Part shown: positions 13,778 to 23,082 of the stretch, piece after piece | How the letters are laid out: each line of letters begins with the position of its first letter | Numbering within the stretch: the stretch's first letter is position 1 | Origin: Sordariomycetes sp. S80-01Y | Lineage: Eukaryota; Ascomycota; Sordariomycetes | NCBI GenBank assembly: GCA_037042185.1 | Contig: JAXQJY010000027.1 | Coordinates: 744,001 to 808,000, forward strand | DNA length: 64,000 nucleotides | Direction of reading: 5' to 3' | Notes under the pieces: model-generated | What the model was told of the DNA's origin: nothing | Seen by the model: the letters and a program-made list of their open reading frames with translations, nothing else | Databases searched by the model: none | Made by a program: the position numbers and the translations under genes

Positions 13778-14782
13778 CTACCTTGAAAAGTTCATCTCCC
13801 CCTGCCAGACACCAACACTCCCCTTCGGCATCATCGCCCCGCCTCCCAAGCCCAAAAACCTCCTCGCGCGGTCACTCAGCCCTTCCCTTAGGTCCTCCCC
13901 CACCAGCAGCGGGCTTGCCTCCTCGGGCGTAAACGCGCTATTCACAACCGTGCACGTCAAGACCCTCCTCTTCTGATCCTCGGTCACGTTGGCTCCCCCC
14001 TTGTGTACCATGCGTCCGCCGAGCAGCAAGCAATCGCCTGCGTTCAACGGCACCGGCACGGCGTCCTCATCACGCCAGGACGCTGGCCTCTCCTCGTCCT
14101 CGGATAAGTCGCTGTAGTCCAACCTGTGGGAGCCTGGTATGAGGCGCGTAGCCCCGTTCTCGAGGGTCGTGTCCGTCGTGGCGACCAGGAAGTTGAGCAG
14201 CATCTCGTTGCCGGAGCGCGCGCCCATCTCCCAGAACGGCCACCACTGGCTCCCGTCCGTGTGTAGCGGCTGCGCTTCGCTCTTTGGGCCGATCTCAATC
14301 ATGGCAGCCGTGCTCAGCCAGTAGTCCCCCGAAGTCCTGCCCATGCCCTCGGCGCAGATGTCGTGCATGAGGTCATCGTCCACCAGCTCCTCGCGCCACG
14401 TCCCGCTGACGCTGCACAGGTTCCACAGCCGCTTTGTGTTGCTGCCGTGGAAGGCCTCCAGGAACTCCGAGTCGGCGTCCGGCCGGCCGGGGACCAGGCG
14501 CGCTATGGCGTCGTCGATGTCTGCGTTGAAGGAGCGCACCTGGCGGGGCGTGTAGAAGGACTGGATGACGCAGGCCCCGTCTGCGCGGATCGCGCCGGCG
14601 ATGTCTGACGCGGGTGATTGGCGGTTGAAGCGGTGGAATGCGGCTTGGAAGGTGAGAGGCCCGTGGGATGTTGGGAGCTTGGAGGTGAGGGTTGATGTGA
14701 GATGCTTGGCCCGTAGGCTTGGGGGCTTCATGGCTGTGGGGATGACATGGAATATCATTTGATCGCAGAACGAACGAGACAA
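13778..14782 (-). CDS. Phytanoyl-CoA dioxygenase (PhyH) family Fe(II)/2-oxoglutarate oxygenase
   Basis: A single exon of 334 residues. PhyH-family enzymes hydroxylate small molecules with Fe(II), O2 and 2-oxoglutarate. The iron triad is visible: H174 and D176 in LHTDGSQWW, and a distal His in GGRMVHKGGANVTEDQKRRVL, where the Arg pair would bind 2-oxoglutarate. The flanking strands NFLVATTDTTLENGATRLIPGSH and VPVPLNAGDCLLLGG are typical of the family. Fungal members often act in secondary metabolism, but the neighbours here (Helo-like gene, tRNA deaminase) do not point to a pathway. The start may be at 14782 or at the Met nine codons downstream. High G+C codon use compared with the AT-richer flanks. 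Confidence 0.88.
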   Translation of the reverse strand: MSRSFCDQMIFHVIPTAMKPPSLRAKHLTSTLTSKLPTSHGPLTFQAAFHRFNRQSPASDIAGAIRADGACVIQSFYTPRQVRSFNADIDDAIARLVPGRPDADSEFLEAFHGSNTKRLWNLCSVSGTWREELVDDDLMHDICAEGMGRTSGDYWLSTAAMIEIGPKSEAQPLHTDGSQWWPFWEMGARSGNEMLLNFLVATTDTTLENGATRLIPGSHRLDYSDLSEDEERPASWRDEDAVPVPLNAGDCLLLGGRMVHKGGANVTEDQKRRVLTCTVVNSAFTPEEASPLLVGEDLREGLSDRARRFLGLGGGAMMPKGSVGVWQGEMNFSR

Positions 14783-15214
14783 AAATCGGTAGAATCAGAG
14801 ACAGATGAAACAAACAAGACAAAGTTTCTTGGAACCGCATGTTGCGGGAAAGTCAGTGTCTCTCATCTGTGGGTGCCTGAGCGATGAGGTTCGGCCCAGA
14901 TACTAAGAAGGGGTCCGCGGACGGCGAGCGAGACTCTGATGTCAATCCCTGAGAACTTCTCTAGGCTTTTCATTTTGTTTCGCACATCAAATAGAAACGG
15001 GCCAATAACCTCTGTATTTGTGGCTGGTTACCACATCGCGATAGTGAGCTCAAGCTAGCAAGTATAAATACACATAACATGTCTCGAATGGCGGCCTGGT
15101 TTATCGGCCATCGGCAAGTCGTATCCTCCAACCCTCACTCCTCAGCTCGATATTCATCGACGTTACTGATAATCATTTCAACGCACACTTCCAGCTCCGG
15201 AATGATGCTTTCTA
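14783..15214. other. Promoter of PhyH gene and 3' flank of deaminase gene
   Basis: About 430 bp between two minus-strand genes. An AT-rich stretch (TATAAATACACATAAC near 15063) lies closer to the deaminase 3' end than to the PhyH start. No other element seen. Confidence 0.45.
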
Positions 15215-16975
15215 TCAAGTAGCCAGGGACGCCTGCTTCAGCTCCGGGGTCCCGGCAGAGCTGTCGTGAGCGTGGCTCGACTGCGGACGCGAACTGTTCT
15301 CGTCCTCGATACCCTGCCTCTGCGCCCTGTCACCTGGGCTCGCTCCCTCGTCTCCATCTGACCCTGTCCCGTTGCTACCGGAACCCGACTCGTTCATAGA
15401 CGCGTTGTCGCCTTCCATAATAGCTTGCAAGCGAGCTGCTCGTCCTTCCTTCTTTCGCGGCACCGGGGCTATCACGTTGTCAGCATCTTCATCGCATCTA
15501 CATCAAGCCAACGTACCTCGTCCGTTCTCTTGGACGTAAAATCTCCTCAATAAGCCAACAGCTTCGTCACGTCCCCATCCGCCCTCGATCTCGTATCCAG
15601 GTTCGACGTTTCCACCATCACCGCCGCCCGATGGGAACGAAGTACCCAGGACTTGCTTTCCGTCAGGCAGCCTCATCGGTGGTGGCTGCGGGTGCGCACT
15701 CGCCGTCTGCCCATCGTCTCTAACGGGGAACGAGTTGGCGTGAATGCTGAAGACACCGCCGGTGCCACCAAATTTGTCGTTGACGGCACCGAAGAAGACC
15801 TTCTTGATACCAACCTGTCGGAGGAGGGAGGCACACATGACGCAGGGTTCGACCGTGACGTAGAGAATGCATTCTTTCAGGATGTTTCGGTCGACCCGCT
15901 CGTCAGGGACTTCCTTTTGACCGTACGGGTAGAGGTGACCCTTGCTACCGTCCTCGTTGCCCTCGTCCGGCTGCGGCGACTGAACGGAAGCGTCGTCGTC
16001 GAGCTCTTCGTTGCGCTCGATGCGAGGCTTGAGGGAGGTCGTCTTGGGGCCGTGCTTGGGGGCGTAGGATAGCAGGGCGCAGATGGCCATGAACTCAGCA
16101 TGGCGCGTTCCGTTGCGGGTGACATTGGTGGCATTCATGCCGCGGGCGATTACTTTCTCGTTGTGGACAAGCACGCAGCCGACGGGCGTCTCGTTGGTCC
16201 TGAGGGCGAGCCGGGCCTGTCATTTCACTGTCAGTAGGGTCTCTGGTCATTTCATAGGGAGACGTACCATATCTAGCGCTTCCTCAATGAACACGAGATG
16301 CTTCCTCCTCTCCTGGCGAAAAGCCCTCTCTTCCGGGCTGAGCAGCTCGTCGGGCGTCAACGGACGGGCCTCCTCTTCCACAGGCGTGACGGGCAGAATA
16401 GGCGTAGGGGCGAGCGTGTCCTGCTTGGGACTGGTTCCGCTCAGGTCGAGCTTCTTCATGGAAGAGGCGACATCGTCTGCGCTGCCCCTCGGCGGCTCAT
16501 TCTCCTTCCCCACAGTTGTCTGCATGTCAGCGCCGTGTTCCTGCTGGTACTTTGGGATGTTTGAGGAAGGGTTCGAGTTGGACGCAGGGTCCTTGTTGGT
16601 GCGTAGAGCAGACGCTGGATCTGATCCAGAGTTGAGCTGCTGCTGAGCTGCGTCATCACGACTCAAACGGTCCTGACTGTCGCTGCCACTGCCTGTGCTG
16701 GTGGCAGCTGCTCCCTCGCCCTCAGGCTGCTCTGCGTTGGGTCGGCCAAACAGCTTGCGCAGGGCTTTGGTTGTTGCCTCGCCCGCTCGCTTTGCTCCTG
16801 CCAAACCCGACGACAGCGACTTGAGCTTGGCCATAGTGCCGGATCCCACTGATTCCACCGGATGGGGCCGCTGGAAGCCCTGAACAGGAACCGGGGCAGT
16901 CTCAGTGATGACTCGGGCGACGGTGGACTTTGGCTCTGAGCCGCAGTTCGTGCCTCGCTCGAATCGCTGATTCAC
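15215..16975 (-). CDS. TAD2: tRNA-specific adenosine-34 deaminase, TAD2-like
   Basis: Exons are 16975-16268, 16216-15517 and 15468-15215 (introns of 51 and 48 nt), 553 residues. TAD2/ADAT2 is the catalytic subunit that, with TAD3, converts wobble A34 to inosine in tRNAs. The zinc/catalytic HAE is at 275-277 (TRHAEFMAICAL) and the PCxxC at 360-364 (VEPCVMCASLLRQVGIKKVFFG); the Glu of HAE is the proton shuttle. The C-terminal FYVQENGRAPVPRK is assembled by splicing. Two oddities: about 225 residues of Ser/Glu-rich sequence precede the deaminase domain, and about 50 acidic residues are inserted between HAE and PCxxC. The true start could be an internal Met (MAKLKSL, about 16831), which would shorten the extension by 48 residues. 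Confidence 0.9.
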
Positions 16976-17906
16976 GCCGCGCGCTCGTGCTGTTGCTGAG
17001 CCTCCTTCTTTTCGTCCAGTCTCCCGCAGCGCTCCGACCTGCCTCCCGCGGTGCTGCTCGCTGCCCTCCTAGGAATCCTCTACCACAGTCCGCCTGTCGT
17101 CCGTGAAAGCTTGCGGCGTTTCAAGTCGTCGCGAGAAGAATATTCGCAGTGGCCTCAGCATGGAAGTCCTCCCTCTCTCACTTCGTCGCAGCAATGGTCG
17201 AGTGTCTGCGGCAGCAAAAGTACGCAAATGCCCAACGAGACAAGCACCGGGCTCTTTTGGCTGGTATCAAAAACCCGCCCTTCGCTTGTTTTTCCACGTT
17301 TTCCTCACCCTGCGATGGGATGCAACATGGAACAAAGGCCCAGTCCCGTCAAGCCGCCCTATAAACTCTCGCTCTGGCGTGTGACAGACTCTGTCACGTA
17401 CGGGATGTCTCCCGAGGTGGCCCAGCGCAGCAATCGCGCTCGCCGGTCGCTGCAACGGTGTCTGTGCAAAAGACTGGTCCTCTTGAAATATGAAAGCAAG
17501 CTTCGGAAGGATTCGCCCCAATTTCTCGCGTCTCTTTCCGTCGTTGCCTTTGTGAGATTACTCCGGGATTTTTTGAGGTTTGACTCGTCGTCACGTGATG
17601 ACCGTTGCGGTGCTCCACTCTGTTTGCGTTCTCAGACGTCGTGTCACTTCAGGTTCAAGTTGGGCACTGTACTGTGCTCGTAGGCTTCACTGCCAACGAC
17701 CTTGTTCAATACTTGGCAGATAATATTCAATTCAACAAAAATGCTGAGCTTCCCTTTCTGGGGCTCGCTAGACCGATACGAACTCCTTAGATGCAGACAA
17801 ATGTACAGCCCTGGAAAACCGCCACGTACGCCACGCTAATCCCATCGCTCATCGGTGAAGAAGGCTCGACGATGTCGTCGTCATCCTTCTCCCCATTCAA
17901 TTCCAA
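16976..17906. other. Intergenic, no supported gene
   Basis: Upstream of TAD2 and downstream of the half-zinc-cluster gene, both minus. Overlapping short ORFs at 17051-17683 have no domain. Confidence 0.5.
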
Positions 17907-20018
17907 TCAACCCACAAAGGACCAGCCAGGCAAGAACCCCGTAGCCAGAACCGTGGCCAGCGGAATAATAGCAAGCTTGCCACAAGTAGCCAGCCACGAT
18001 GATCCGGAGCCTCCTGCGTCTTTCCTCCTGCCCTTGTCGAGAACCGATCTCTTCTGTTGCTTTGAGTGCAGCATATCGAGTGCTCCGTAGAGCGTTGCTG
18101 AAGCAAGCACCAGCGAAGATGATGTCTGGCCAGAGAGTGAGCCCAGGTGCGGAAGGGCGTTGAGTTGTGGTCGCAGAGTAGCCTCTGTCAACGGTCCTGC
18201 GGTGGTGTTCGGTACAGTCTGGAGAGGAACCATTCCTCCCAGACAGTCCGTGCCTGTTGCAGGTGAGTTGTGAGGAGCGATACTCTCGCCGTTCGCACTG
18301 CGACTACGATCCGTCCCACTGATTCCTGCATCTAGGACGTGAGCATCTGCAACTCCAGACATTCTTGCCGAGAGCGGTGCAGACGAGCTGCGATCAATAG
18401 ACGACTCGTCTACACTGGCAAGGCCACGGCGTGTCGGTAAGACACCCGAGCTATCCGCGCCTGGTGTGTGGTCAAGATCCGAGGATCTGGCCATTTGCTG
18501 GGAGTCAAATATCCATGTGAGCTCCCTTGGGAGAGCTATGGGCTGCAATGCAGCGATGCTGTAGTGACTGGCAGTACTCCTTGAGCTGCGTTGAGCATCT
18601 GTTGTGGAACTGTCGACGACGCCCTCAAGTGACGACGAGTCCGTAGATTGGACATTGTCGCGTGAAGGGCTGGACTCTGGCTTGTTTACGGCCATAGTTT
18701 CGACATATTGATCGTAATGCTCTTCCGGAGACCAAGAGTTCGTCATTGCCACGCCGCCAAGTGGCGATGCGTTCGTGCGTGAACTCTCAGTCGAGGAAGT
18801 AGATTGTGACTCCCCGTCCGCGGGGTATTGCGATCGTAAGGTAGCGTAACGCTCCGGGCCGAATCCTACCGCAGCTGGCTGGTAGAGATCCGGCATGGCG
18901 ACCGACTGAGGTTGCGTCTCAATGTAGTTCTGGTCGTGGGAGTCACGAGGAACGCGTGACTGTGGCATGTCAGGCGGGAGGGTAGACGCGTCGAGATCAA
19001 GCGTGGACGGAGACGTCGATGCTGACGTGCTCTGGACTAGACCATAGTCATTGAGATCGGATGAGCTGGATGTGTAGGCGTTGAATTGCTCATCAGACCA
19101 GGAGAATGGCGAGTTCGATGTTGACGAAATCGCCTGTTGGTCGAGTGGTTGCGAGAAGAAGCCTTGAGGATCGAGGAAGAAGTCGTAGTTGGGATCCTCG
19201 TCGGCGGCAGGGTATTGAATAAAGTCCTCCCAGGGCTCCTTCATGAGGTTGTCAATGTCAAAGTTCTCCAGCTCGGGCGATGTGAAGGACGAGTCTAAGT
19301 CGAATGACGGTGTGACAGGGAATGAGTCTGGCTGAGGAGCTGCCACCGCTGGCGCTGCCGTTGTCCGAGGGGCCTTCTTTGTGACCTTGGCAGGCTGAGG
19401 GGCAGCGGAGCGCTTCTTGTGGCTGGGGTCGCAGCGGATCTTCTTCTTCTTGCAGCTGTCGCAGGCCTTGATGATGCGCATCAGGTGGGCGTGGTCACGC
19501 TGCTCCTTGGTCTTGGATCCGCGGGACGCACTGTTGGTGACGTCGGTGCCGTCCTTTGTGAGGATCTTCATGCCAGGGAGGTGGGCGAAGTCAGAAGGGG
19601 CCGAGCGGCGCGAGCTGGCAGCGCTTCCGGTACGGGAGCTCTTCGCAGCACGAGCAGACGACGAAGGAGTAGGGGCGCTGACGGCGGCCCAGTCCCAGCT
19701 GGAGGCGACGGGGCTGGCGTTGATGGAGGAGGCCGTGGATCCCTGGAAAGGAGAGGCCATAGGAGACTCGGCAGCAGCCATCATGCCGGGCACAGCGTAG
19801 AATTTGAAGGTCTGGCCGGTGCGCTGGGCGTACTCGAGGAAGTCAACGGACACGGAGGCGCGCTTGTCCTTGACCGAGGCGGGACCGGCAATGTAAGCGT
19901 CCACCATGTCGTCGAGCTCCTTGGAGCCGAGAGCAGGGAAGAACTGCAGGGGAGCGCCGAGCATGGGCTGGTAGACGGAGAATCCCTGGGGGATCTGGGC
20001 GTTGGTGGTGGCGGCCAT
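17907..20018 (-). CDS. Conserved fungal protein with partial Zn-cluster motif and C-terminal membrane segment
   Basis: A single exon of 703 residues. A folded N-terminal block (IPQGFSVYQPMLGAPLQFFP, KELDDMVDAYI, FKFYAVPGMM) occupies residues 8-80. A basic motif ACDSCKKKKIRCDPSHKKR (C186, C189, C196) matches the first half of a Zn2Cys6 cluster, but the second three cysteines are missing, so a binuclear zinc cluster cannot form as usual. A long acidic, Ser-rich region (230-640) resembles an activation domain. The last 25 residues are hydrophobic (LAIIPLATVLATGFLPGW) and could be a tail anchor. I infer a possibly membrane-held DNA-binding or regulatory protein. No function is known to me. The start is the first ATG after a long untranslated-looking region. 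Confidence 0.75.
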   Translation of the reverse strand: MAATTNAQIPQGFSVYQPMLGAPLQFFPALGSKELDDMVDAYIAGPASVKDKRASVSVDFLEYAQRTGQTFKFYAVPGMMAAAESPMASPFQGSTASSINASPVASSWDWAAVSAPTPSSSARAAKSSRTGSAASSRRSAPSDFAHLPGMKILTKDGTDVTNSASRGSKTKEQRDHAHLMRIIKACDSCKKKKIRCDPSHKKRSAAPQPAKVTKKAPRTTAAPAVAAPQPDSFPVTPSFDLDSSFTSPELENFDIDNLMKEPWEDFIQYPAADEDPNYDFFLDPQGFFSQPLDQQAISSTSNSPFSWSDEQFNAYTSSSSDLNDYGLVQSTSASTSPSTLDLDASTLPPDMPQSRVPRDSHDQNYIETQPQSVAMPDLYQPAAVGFGPERYATLRSQYPADGESQSTSSTESSRTNASPLGGVAMTNSWSPEEHYDQYVETMAVNKPESSPSRDNVQSTDSSSLEGVVDSSTTDAQRSSRSTASHYSIAALQPIALPRELTWIFDSQQMARSSDLDHTPGADSSGVLPTRRGLASVDESSIDRSSSAPLSARMSGVADAHVLDAGISGTDRSRSANGESIAPHNSPATGTDCLGGMVPLQTVPNTTAGPLTEATLRPQLNALPHLGSLSGQTSSSLVLASATLYGALDMLHSKQQKRSVLDKGRRKDAGGSGSSWLATCGKLAIIPLATVLATGFLPGWSFVG

Positions 20019-21301
20019 TGCGTAGTTCGAGGTGAGAGGTCCGTAGGTGAAGTGAGACGAAATGGTGGTGGTGAGACGCCTGAAGGAGGTGAGCTATGCG
20101 TTGCGATCTACAGCGGGAGTCGAGCCCATACGATCACGTCGCGAGTCGCGCAAGATACTTCAATTTGGTATCAGATAGGGTAACAGAGGTGTCGATGGCG
20201 AGCCGCAGCCGTAACGGGAAGACCAGCAGTCGCGCCACTGTTGAGGAATTGGCTGAGGCGGACTGGGTTGGTTACGGACGGCGGTGTCGCGGGGTGCGGC
20301 TGAGAAGACAGGTCGACCGATAGTGGATTGACAACCGACTAAGGTATCCGAGTCCTCAACGGTATGCAAGTTGAAGCGAAGGTAGGTAGCTGACGACGGA
20401 AGAGAAAGGAAGCCTCAGGAATCTCACGGGCGGGAGTCACAAGCTCTTAAGCGGCATCCTAGCCTAGGCCATGAGGGTCGGGAAAGCCTCACCAAGGCGC
20501 AGCAGGAGCGGTCGCAGGAGAAGCCACTGGCCCACTGCAGGTGCAACCCGTAGGCAATCTTTGAGTCTTTCGGCGTGCTCGAAGCGGCTTAGCGCACCAG
20601 TGTCAGATCCGAGACCTCGTCCAATGATGGCCGGTTTACGGGTCGGCAGCCGGCTGGTGATTGGCCCAGGAGCGCGTCTTCCTGCACGGGTGGTCCTAGC
20701 CTTTCGGCGAAGACAGAGCGTGCCTGATTGGCCAATTGACCCATATGGCGCTCGGGCCTCGCTGCAGCTGTGAGTCAACGCCGTGCTTACGCAGTGACGA
20801 GACCCACGATCCCCAGACTCTTGGCCATAAACTTCCTCTTTGGGGGGGTCGAGTGACGGTGGCTGACCGTCCACGGCGCCCTCAGCGATCGACCCTGCGT
20901 CGATTTGCTACGTCTCGCACATACCTCGAGGTCGTCGCAATGACTCCCAGGTCTCAGATGGGCGTCCCCTCCCTCTTATACCCCGTCCGCTGTCGGCCCC
21001 CCCTCGGTGCCAGAGAACAGTCATGCCCCTCCACACTCTGAGGAAGAGGGTGTTCACAAACTCCGGGCCGGGCGGTTGGCGCTGCACTTGGACAAAGGAC
21101 ATCTAGATCACGAATCTGCAATTTATTTACTCGGGCTGGGAACCCTGTTTCTTCGTGACTTGCTAACGCCTGGCCGCGTATTCCTGGTGGGGCTCTCTCC
21201 CCCTGACCCCTTTTCCCATGCTGTCTGGTATCATTATATCGTCAATCGTTAAGTCGTACGCCCCAGCCAGATGAACTACACTTGGCCATGATCCGAGTTC
21301 A
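20019..21301. other. Long upstream region of the half-zinc-cluster gene
   Basis: About 1.3 kb without a supported ORF between two minus-strand genes. It probably includes a long 5' leader, as seen for fungal regulators. Overlapping ORFs on both strands lack domains. A run of seven G occurs near 20841. Confidence 0.4.
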
Positions 21302-22303
21302 TCAGGTGAAGGGGTCGTCGTCATCGCCCTTGCCGTTGGACCATCCCATCTCGTCGAAATCCTACGTCGACTGGCTGAGGAGATGATGATGCGGCGTCGA
21401 ATACACGACATCCGAGACTGCACCGCGCTGAGGTGTCAACAGCAGACCCCTCTGGCTCTGGGCTGCAGACGTACCAGCTTCAGCGGCCACAAGACGACGA
21501 TATGCTTCCTCAGCTCGCTTGGGAGTGGAGGCAGTGAAGAGTGACGGATATTGCTCCCGACTGGCGAACCCATACTGTCCCTGACGTACCGCCTCGATCG
21601 CGCCCGTCACCATTTCTTCCTTTTCGGCTCCGAATCCGTCCTCCAGATCCTCGCATCTCCCTTCAGCCATCAAGCCCAGCGACCGCGAAGGCTGCAGCAG
21701 CGTCTCGCCCACGCTCAAGTTCTCGATGCGGTCCGCCGCGGGATACCCGCAGAGCCACCATTCCATGTTGCCAGGCTGGACTCGTCCGCATTGAAGACAG
21801 TAGATCATCTCGCTGTTCCACATCTGGCACATCCTGCAGACGAAGTACGCCTCGATGCGGTCGTGCTGGATCGGGTGGTGATCCTCGCAGAAGTGCCTCA
21901 GCAAGTCCGCGTCCGTGTCGAACTCGGCGCCGCAGAAGCGTGGCGGGCCCGCGTGCGCAAAGATACATTCCCACCGCCCGGGCTTGTCGAAGGGAGGCAG
22001 CAGGCGGCCGAGGCCGATGGCTGGTTCGTAGGGCTGTGAGAAGGACGCTGGGAAGGGGATGGAGCCCTGCCAGTAGGCCTGAGTGTAGCTGGCGGTGGGG
22101 GCAAGCTGTGCAGGTGGCAGTAGAGAATCGGTGTTCCAGAAGGTATCGCTCGCATCGTGTGTGGCGTCGCCGGGCATCGCAGGGTCTTCATTCGATTCCG
22201 TTGCGACGATAGCCTTTGCGGTCTTGACCTCCAGGCTCTGCGGGCTAGTTGCAATCGCTTGCTCGGGGGTCGTAGGAGTGAGTACCTCGATCTTGGGCTC
22301 CAT
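21302..22303 (-). CDS. Zinc-finger-like conserved fungal protein, function unknown
   Basis: Proposed exons are 22303-21407 and 21361-21302, separated by a 45-nt intron (GTGTAT...CGTAG); 318 residues. The middle has a zinc-finger-like C-x11-C-x11-H-x5-H pattern (ECIFAHAGPPRFC, LLRHFCEDHH) followed by two CxxC pairs (VCRMCQMWNSEMIYCLQCG), together a plausible zinc-binding module at about residues 115-190. The start at MEPKIEVL is chosen because no upstream ATG keeps frame. Without the intron the frame stops at 21362. Removing it adds DFDEMGWSNGKGDDDDPFT, an acidic tail that looks like a genuine C-terminus. The splice is thus inferred from sequence character, and the donor is not ideal. Function unknown; nuclear role possible. 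Confidence 0.68.
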
Positions 22304-23082
22304 TTCGACGCTTGGGGTGGTCAAAACTGTTATGATGAGTAGAGGTACCTGGATCGAAGTGGGAATGAATCACTGAGGTATCTGAGGCAAGGTAGCTCAC
22401 GTTTGCAGGCATCGTCGGCGAAAGTTCAGCTTCAGCTCAAGTTCAGATTCAAGCCAAACGGCTTACGCCTTGTTTAGCCGTCCTTGACTTCAGACGAGTC
22501 GAGCAGCAGCACCGAGTAGCAAATAGTGGAAGTCACGAAACAGTAATGCGCCAATACAGGAGACGAGACGACGACATAAACATCGCCGTGGAGGAAGGCA
22601 TGCTAACGAAGTTGGGGTATCCCCCAGGATTAAGGGGTACTGACCCAATAGCCCGAGCGAAACTATAGTTTTACAGCGCTCTGAACAGTTATGAGAAGGT
22701 GTTTGAGGCCTCTTCATTCACATGTCCCAGCATCGGTTCATCGATCAGTGGCTTTGGTAGATATCTCTCTCTGATGTTCCAACATCATATTAGGCTTCTG
22801 CTTTATGACATGACTGAAAAGAGACCATCTGGTGAGGAGCGTTGTACACATCAGTCCCTGCAACGCACAACTCGGTGATTAGAAAAACTAATTGCCGCTG
22901 GCTTCCCTGTTCAATGTTTGTACTTTAAAACGCTGCTATGGAGACGGCTGCTTCTGTCCTGCTCTCATAGCACAAGCTTACCTAGGCAGCTGCATCATCA
23001 ACACAGACATTTAGAAGAGTAGCAAATTGCAGAGTGGGTATGATTCACCGCCCCCGCTTCGTCTATTCTATTCAGCGCGCTG
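22304..23082. other. Intergenic, no supported gene
   Basis: Upstream of the zinc-finger-like gene and downstream of the Mte1-like gene. No repeat, RNA gene or plausible ORF seen. Confidence 0.5.

Noticed and set aside
19419-20183. 254-codon plus-strand ORF opposite the half-zinc-cluster gene
   Set aside because: Gly/Arg-rich mirror of the coding strand with no domain.
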